Shown piece after piece: positions 60,010-64,000 of a stretch of 64,000 bases of DNA. The stretch is from Solirubrobacter deserti (GTDB lineage Bacteria > Actinomycetota > Thermoleophilia > Solirubrobacterales > Solirubrobacteraceae): NCBI RefSeq assembly GCF_003344625.1, contig NZ_QPKJ02000004.1:842025-906024 (forward strand), read 5' to 3'. The position numbers and the translations under genes were made by a program. The notes beneath the pieces are model-generated. The model was given only the letters and a program-made list of their open reading frames with translations, was not told where the DNA came from and did not search any database. Position 1 is the first letter of the stretch, and each line of letters starts with the position of its first letter.

Positions 60010-60898
60010 GCTCGGCGCCGAACAGCAGCGCGATGTTCGTGACCCACAGCCACACGAGCAGGATCACCGCACCGGCGAAGGCGCCGTAGGTGGCGCTGTA
60101 GGAGGAGAAGTTCGAGACGTAGAGGAAGAACAGCCCGGACGCGAGGATCCACAGGGTGACGCCGGTGACCGCGCCGGGCGTGATCCACTTGAACTGGCGC
60201 ACCTCGACGTTGGGCGCCGCGTAGTAGACGACCGCGTACACGAGCATCGCCACCGCCAGGGCCGCGGGCCAGCGCGCGATCCGCCACACCATCGCCGCGC
60301 TCTCGCCGAGCCCGATCGTGTCGAACACGTCGGTGGCGACCCCGCCGCCGAGGAAGATCAGCACGAACGTGACGAGCACCAGCGCCATCACGACGAGCGT
60401 CCACATCAGGTCCAGCGCCTTGTGCTTGACGAAGCCGCGCCCCTCTTGGACGCGGAAGATCTTGTTCAGCGCGCGTCCCGCGGCGCCGAACGCGCCGGAC
60501 GCGCCGTTGAGCGCGGTGGCGAGGCCGATGATCAGGGCCACGATCGCGGTACCGCGCTGCTCCTGGGCGGCTTCGAGCGCGCCCGTGACCGCGTCGACGG
60601 TGTTCGCGGGTGCGCCCGCCTCCTGGAGATAGTCGGCGGCGTCGGTGATCAGGCCCTGCTGGCCGAAGACGCCGAGCAGCGCGGCGCAGAACAACAGCGC
60701 GGGAAACAGCGACAGCAGCGAGTAGTACGTCAGCGCCGCCGCGTTGTCGGTGATCTCGTCCTTGCGGAAGCGCGCGAAGGCGCGCTTGAAGTCACCGCCC
60801 TCGAGCGGAGGACCGGCGGAGCGGCCGTCGGTGACGGCCGCTGAAGAGCGGGGGGTCCGGGGGGCGGCAGCCCCCCGGTCGTTGTCCGATGGGCTCAG
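59918..60898 (-). CDS. YihY/BrkB-family membrane protein, probable CTG start, 326 aa
   Basis: Six membrane segments of the YihY/UPF0761 family, starting with the conserved FRKDEITDNAAALTYYSLLSLFPALLFCAALLG (about residues 41-73), then AIVALIIGLATALNGASGAFGAAGRALNKIF, and ending ILLVWLWVTNIALLFGAELNAVV. No ATG, GTG or TTG exists between the family N-terminus and the upstream stop of the 57-aa gene, so CTG 60898, overlapping that stop as CTGA, is the most reasonable start. The first 40 residues span a 9-bp hairpin. Function of the family uncertain (envelope transporter-like). Confidence 0.82.
   Translation of the reverse strand: MSPSDNDRGAAAPRTPRSSAAVTDGRSAGPPLEGGDFKRAFARFRKDEITDNAAALTYYSLLSLFPALLFCAALLGVFGQQGLITDAADYLQEAGAPANTVDAVTGALEAAQEQRGTAIVALIIGLATALNGASGAFGAAGRALNKIFRVQEGRGFVKHKALDLMWTLVVMALVLVTFVLIFLGGGVATDVFDTIGLGESAAMVWRIARWPAALAVAMLVYAVVYYAAPNVEVRQFKWITPGAVTGVTLWILASGLFFLYVSNFSSYSATYGAFAGAVILLVWLWVTNIALLFGAELNAVVGLRRAKYLPEAYDGPVLPAKEPAEA
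60857..60878. repeat. GC-rich perfect hairpin inside the yihY 5' region
   Basis: CCGGGGGGC (60857-60865), loop GGCA, GCCCCCCGG (60870-60878). It lies between the small membrane gene and the conserved part of yihY and could attenuate transcription or translation. Confidence 0.5.
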
Positions 60899-61068
60899 AC
60901 GCCCCGCCTTCCTCCGAAGCGGCTGCCGAGGCCGTAACCGCCGGACGGGATGCCCGCGAGCAGGACCAGGATCGCGGCGACGATGGCCACGATGGACGGC
61001 AAGCCCAGAGCCACGCACAGCGCGTAGACAAGAGCGGCCAGCAGGACAGCGATCAGAATGCCAATCAC
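60895..61068 (-). CDS. Small two-helix membrane protein, 57 aa
   Basis: A short frame with GTG start at 61068 preceded by AAGGGGAA. It encodes MIGILIAVLLAALVYALCVA, then LGLPSIVAIVAAILVLLAGI, then a Gly/Arg tail (PSGGYGLGSRFGGRRGV): two hydrophobic helices and a basic end. It is probably co-transcribed with yihY, whose likely CTG start overlaps its stop. Possibly a holin-like or small regulatory membrane protein; function unknown. Confidence 0.65.
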   Translation of the reverse strand: MIGILIAVLLAALVYALCVALGLPSIVAIVAAILVLLAGIPSGGYGLGSRFGGRRGV

Positions 61069-61157
61069 GTCGTTCCCCTTCCCAACGAATTGAACGTAGC
61101 CCTCCTATTCCCGCGCAACCGACACACCAATCCGACCTGTCAGTAGCGGTTGCCGCC

Positions 61158-61877
61158 GTGCAGGCGGCGACCCACGCGGCCGAGGCCGCTCGCGGCGCGC
61201 CCCTGCGGGCGCGGGCGAAGAGCGTCGCCGCCGACCTGGTCACCGACGCCGACGCCCAGGCCGAGCACGCCGCCGCGACGGTCATCCGCACAGCCCGCCC
61301 CGACGACGCGATCGTCGGGGAGGAGGGCACCAGCGACGACGGCAGCACCAGCCGGCGCTGGTACATCGACGGCATCGACGGCACCGTCGCGTTCGCCAAC
61401 CGCCTCCCGGGCGGCTGGTGCAGCGCGGTCGCGCTCGCCGACGAGCACGGCCCGCTCGCGGCCGCCGTGCACGACCCGCTGGGCGAGCTCTACGCCGCCG
61501 CTCGCGGGGAGGGAGCCACGTGCAACGGCCAGCCGCTCCAGGTCCGCACCGGCCGCGCGCTCGACGAGGCCCACGTCGCGCTGTTCCTGCGCCAGGACCG
61601 CCTCGTGCTGCCCGGCGTGCGCGCCAACGGCCACGCGATCCTCGACCGCACCGGCCTGCTCCGCCACGCCGGCCCGGGCTCGCTCGAGCTGGCCTGGGTC
61701 GCGGCCGGGCGGCTCGACGCCTGGGTCCAGCCGGAGACCGACCCGTGGGACTGGCTGCCGGGCGAGCTGCTGGTCACCGAAGCGGGCGGGAAGACGCTCG
61801 TCACCCAGCGGGACGCCCGCTGGCACATCGCCGGCGCGTCATCGCTGGTTGACGCGCTGTCGCAAATGCTCAGTTAG
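61158..61877 (+). CDS. Inositol monophosphatase-family phosphatase, 239 aa
   Basis: Lithium-sensitive phosphatase fold. Metal ligands: VGEEGTSD (Glu, about residue 54), YIDGIDGTVAFANRLPGG (D-x-I-D-G-T motif, about 72-89) and WDWLPGELLVTEAGG (about 197-211). Substrates of the family include inositol phosphate, histidinol phosphate, FBP and PAP; which applies here is not evident. GTG 61158 is used; CTG 61137 would add seven residues that fit the family N-terminus (SVAVAAV). Convergent overlap of 8 bp with the ANTAR gene. Confidence 0.88.
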   Translation: MQAATHAAEAARGAPLRARAKSVAADLVTDADAQAEHAAATVIRTARPDDAIVGEEGTSDDGSTSRRWYIDGIDGTVAFANRLPGGWCSAVALADEHGPLAAAVHDPLGELYAAARGEGATCNGQPLQVRTGRALDEAHVALFLRQDRLVLPGVRANGHAILDRTGLLRHAGPGSLELAWVAAGRLDAWVQPETDPWDWLPGELLVTEAGGKTLVTQRDARWHIAGASSLVDALSQMLS

Positions 61878-62472
61878 GCGGAAGCAGCGCGTGCCCGTCC
61901 AACACGGTCTGGGCGACGTCGAAGACGCGTCGCCCGCTCGACCGCGCGTGGTCGCGCAGCAGCTCGAAGGCGGCGCGCTCGCCGACCCGGTGGCGCTCCA
62001 TCAGGATCCCTTTGGCCCGCTCGATGATCACGCGGCGGTCCAGCGCCGACTCCAACTGCGCCACCTTCTCGCTGAGGCGCTGCTCCTCGCGATGGCGCCG
62101 CACCGCTACGTCGATCGCGCCCTGGAGGTCGTCCGGCGCCCACGAGTCGACGTACCCCATGATGCCCATGTCGGCCGCGCGGGCGATCGTCTCGGGCGAC
62201 TCAGCCTTGCGCACGCTCACCAGCACGGGCCCCGACGCATACGACACGGTCTCCGCGATCAGCGCCAGCCCGTGCTCGTCGTCGCCGTCGAGCACCACGA
62301 ACGCCAAGTCGGGATCCTCGCGCGCGATCAGCTCGGTGGCCTCGGCGACGGAGACGGCGAACGGCGTCACCTCGTGCCCGAGATGGTCGAGGACGTCGCC
62401 GAGCGCGCGCAGATCCTCCTTGCGTTCGTTCGCGAGAAGGATCCGGAGGTTGCGTTCGCTCGTAGTGGTCAT
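61870..62472 (-). CDS. Response-regulator-like protein with ANTAR RNA-binding domain, 200 aa
   Basis: N-terminal receiver-like domain (about residues 8-125: ILLANERKEDLRALGDVL; FVVLDGDDEHGLAL) in which the typical acidic pocket is altered (ANER instead of a D/E pair), while a candidate phospho-acceptor Asp remains. The C-terminal ANTAR helices are KVAQLESALDRRVIIERAKGILMERHRVGERAAFELLRDHARSSGRRVFDVAQTVL (about 138-192). ANTAR proteins bind twin-hairpin antiterminator RNAs. Divergent from the sigma-factor gene. Confidence 0.9.
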   Translation of the reverse strand: MTTTSERNLRILLANERKEDLRALGDVLDHLGHEVTPFAVSVAEATELIAREDPDLAFVVLDGDDEHGLALIAETVSYASGPVLVSVRKAESPETIARAADMGIMGYVDSWAPDDLQGAIDVAVRRHREEQRLSEKVAQLESALDRRVIIERAKGILMERHRVGERAAFELLRDHARSSGRRVFDVAQTVLDGHALLPPN

Positions 62473-62573
62473 GTTGCTAACGGTCTTCTACACTTTTCCG
62501 CCCGGCCGTGACCCCCGCCGGATGGACTCTCGTGCCCCAGCACCCCGGCGCGAACCTCCGCTACTGAACGGCT

Positions 62574-63383
62574 TTGGGACAACTCGACGACGCAGTCTCC
62601 GCGGGCGCGAACGCACCGCGAGCATACTCAGCCGATGGCGAAACTCGCGCGGCGCGAACGCGTGCCGACCGCGCGCTGCTCGAGCGCGCGCACAACGGCG
62701 ACCAGCAGGCGCGCGCGCAGCTCGTGGACCGCTTCCTGCCGCTCGCCCGTCAGCTGGCACGCCGCTATCAGCGCGGCGGTGAGCCGCTCGACGACCTGAT
62801 CCAGGTCGCCAGCCTGGGCCTGTTGAAGGCGATCGACCGCTTCGACCCGTCCCGCGAGACGGCGTTCTCCAGCTTCGCCGTCCCGACCATCCTCGGCGAG
62901 CTCAAGCGCCACTTCCGCGACAAGGGCTGGTCGGTCCGCGTCCCGCGCGACCTGCAGGAGCTCGCGGTCAAGCTCGAGCCGGTGGGGGAGGAGCTCGCGC
63001 GCGAGCTGGGCCGCGCCGCGACGCCCGCCGAGATCGCCCAGCGCACGGGCAGCACGGTCGAGCAGGTGCTCGAAGCGCGCGAGGCCGCCGCGGCCTACCG
63101 CGCGGTGAGCCTGGACCGCCCGCGCGAGGACGACGAGGAGGGCGACGGCCTGGGCGTCTCGTTCGGCATCGAGGATCAGGGCTTCAGCCTCGCCGAGGAC
63201 TCGGCCACGATCGAGCGCCTGATGCGCGTGCTCAACGATCGCGAGCGCGAGATCCTGCGCCTGCGCTTCGCCGAGGATCTCACGCAGGCCGAGATCGGCG
63301 CGCGCGTCGGCGTGTCCCAGATGCATGTCAGCCGCATCATCCGCCAGGCGATCAACCGCCTGCGCGACGCTGCTGAAGCCTGA
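62574..63383 (+). CDS. Alternative sigma factor of the SigB/SigF/SigG type, 269 aa
   Basis: Sigma-70 family with regions 2, 3 and 4 but no region 1.1. Region 2 (about residues 55-125) has LDDLIQVASLGLLKAIDRFDPSRETAFSSFAVPTILGELKRHFRDKGWSVRVPRDLQE, the signature of the general-stress/sporulation subgroup. Region 3 has ATPAEIAQRTGSTVEQVLEA, and region 4 LNDREREILRLRFAEDLTQAEIGARVGVSQMHVSRI (about 223-258). An in-frame TGA lies just upstream of TTG 62574, so TTG is the only normal start in front of region 2. The anti-sigma is not adjacent. Confidence 0.93.
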   Translation: MGQLDDAVSAGANAPRAYSADGETRAARTRADRALLERAHNGDQQARAQLVDRFLPLARQLARRYQRGGEPLDDLIQVASLGLLKAIDRFDPSRETAFSSFAVPTILGELKRHFRDKGWSVRVPRDLQELAVKLEPVGEELARELGRAATPAEIAQRTGSTVEQVLEAREAAAAYRAVSLDRPREDDEEGDGLGVSFGIEDQGFSLAEDSATIERLMRVLNDREREILRLRFAEDLTQAEIGARVGVSQMHVSRIIRQAINRLRDAAEA

Positions 63384-63392
63384 GCATCGGGG

Positions 63393-63398
63393 TAGGCT
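63393..63398 (+). promoter_or_regulatory. -10-like TAGGCT for the cupin gene
   Basis: TAGGCT ends 7 nt before ATG 63406, ideal leaderless spacing. Confidence 0.45.
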
Positions 63399-63405
63399 CC
63401 GCCGC

Positions 63406-63723
63406 ATGGAGCACTGGGACCTGAAGACGCTCGAAGTTCAGCCGCATCAGCCGAAGATCCTGCACTCGGCGCGAGGCGAGGCGCGGTCGATCCTGATCAA
63501 CCTGCCTGCAGGCGAAGAGCTCCAGGAGCACGAGGTCCACGAGCGCGCGTATGTGGTCGTCATCGACGGCGAGGTGGACCTGGCCGGCGAGACGGGCGGT
63601 CCCGGGCTCGCGGCGGTGTTCGACCCGCACGAGCGGCACGCCGTCAAGGCCAACACGGACGCGCGCTTGCTGCTCGTGCTCGCACCTTGGCCCGGCGACG
63701 GGCACCCCGGCGCACGCGACTAG
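63406..63723 (+). CDS. Small cupin-domain protein, 105 aa
   Basis: Single cupin barrel: [37 protein letters not shown] (motif 1 with HEVHE and a later Glu/Gly), then [24 protein letters not shown] (motif 2 His). Metal ligands His/His/His look present, so binding of a metal and small ligand is plausible. Enzyme or sensor role unknown. It lies 2 nt before the sugar-ABC ATPase gene and may be co-transcribed. Confidence 0.85.
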   Translation: MEHWDLKTLEVQPHQPKILHSARGEARSILINLPAGEELQEHEVHERAYVVVIDGEVDLAGETGGPGLAAVFDPHERHAVKANTDARLLLVLAPWPGDGHPGARD

Positions 63724-63725
63724 TC

Positions 63726-64000
63726 ATGGCCGAGATCCGCTTCGAGAACGTCTGGAAGCGCTACCCCGACGGCTTCGAGGCCGTCAAGGACATGAACCTC
63801 GAGATCGGCGACGGGGAGTTCATGATCCTCGTCGGCCCGTCCGGGTGCGGGAAGTCGACCGCGTTGCGTATGGTCGCCGGCCTGGAGGAGATCACGGACG
63901 GCGACCTGATCATCGGCGGCACGCGCGTGAACGAGTTGGCGCCGCGGGATCGCGACATCGCGATGGTCTTTCAGAACTACGCGCTGTATCCGCACATGAC
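63726..64000 (+). CDS. Sugar-type ABC transporter ATP-binding protein (UgpC/MsmK-like), partial at window end
   Basis: The first 91 residues are visible. [27 protein letters not shown], Walker [27 protein letters not shown] (about residues 37-62), and Q-loop region [18 protein letters not shown] (about 74-91) are diagnostic of the MalK/UgpC/MsmK group that energises sugar or glycerol-phosphate importers. The signature motif, Walker B and regulatory domain lie beyond the window. ATG 63726 follows the cupin stop directly. Confidence 0.92.
   Translation, partial: MAEIRFENVWKRYPDGFEAVKDMNLEIGDGEFMILVGPSGCGKSTALRMVAGLEEITDGDLIIGGTRVNELAPRDRDIAMVFQNYALYPHM

Noticed and set aside
60889..61146. 85-codon plus-strand frame
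   Set aside because: It is antisense to the 57-aa membrane gene, which has a ribosome-binding site and clear membrane helices.

Overview
The window is a very GC-rich, densely packed bacterial chromosome segment. Its gene content points to a deep-branching actinobacterium, most likely Thermoleophilia/Solirubrobacterales (Solirubrobacter- or Conexibacter-like). Indicators are the PspA-PspAA-PspAB-HtpX envelope-stress set, an ANTAR regulator, a B/F/G-type sigma factor, an actinobacterial-style c-di-AMP riboswitch in front of an NlpC/P60 gene, many GTG/TTG starts, and many genes with a TAnnnT -10 box only 7-12 nt upstream of the start codon (leaderless-type transcription). This assignment is by inference; no rRNA is present to settle it.

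Layout. 1-5.7 kb: accessory region of poorly conserved genes (a PD-(D/E)XK-like protein, a HEPN-like protein, a DUF429 RNase H-fold protein, a CxxC protein) ending at a tRNA-Thr(TGT), so probably a genomic island flank. 5.9-13.7 kb: GAF-GGDEF-EAL-GAF c-di-GMP enzyme, a nucleotide-sugar reductase, a fused PlsC-GpsA phospholipid enzyme, and two ECF sigma modules. 13.6-15.8 kb: TetR repressor divergent from a drug-type ABC exporter, with a strong operator across the exporter start. 15.9-19.2 kb: rhomboid, corrinoid-binding protein, pterin dehydratase, CNNM/CBS transporter. 19.2-19.5 kb: gene-free interval with a consensus promoter and a highly structured element, read here as a candidate undescribed RNA. 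19.5-27 kb: 3-hydroxyacyl-CoA dehydrogenase, FHA protein, AcuI-type oxidoreductase, exonuclease VII (xseB and xseA separated by an opposite-strand HD-GYP gene), cell-wall-binding lipoprotein. 27-38 kb: c-di-AMP riboswitch + NlpC/P60 hydrolase, pspA-pspAA, a NarL-type two-component system, DUF4097 protein, methyltransferase, a three-gene cassette ending in a KGGTGRT ATPase-TPR fusion, then pspAB-htpX. 38-43.5 kb: lgt, then lysA-hom-thrC-thrB with a structured spacer before thrB. 43.5-47.3 kb: MEDS/HATPase protein with a receiver, orphan ParA with FHA protein, small genes. 47.3-52.4 kb: PBP, MarP-type protease, topoisomerase III. 53-60 kb: AddB-like/AddA-like helicase-nuclease pair. 60-64 kb: YihY, a 57-residue membrane protein, inositol-phosphatase family enzyme, ANTAR regulator, sigma factor, cupin, and the start of a sugar ABC ATPase.

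Themes. Second messengers recur: c-di-GMP (GGDEF/EAL, HD-GYP) and c-di-AMP (riboswitch). Envelope homeostasis recurs too: Psp, HtpX, Lgt, PBP, NlpC/P60, MarP, CNNM. Convergent genes often share a 4-bp stop overlap, usually CTAG. The two best candidates for something new are the structured RNA at about 19.2-19.5 kb and the KGGTGRT-TPR cassette at 32.4-36.7 kb, which lies inside an otherwise envelope-stress neighbourhood.
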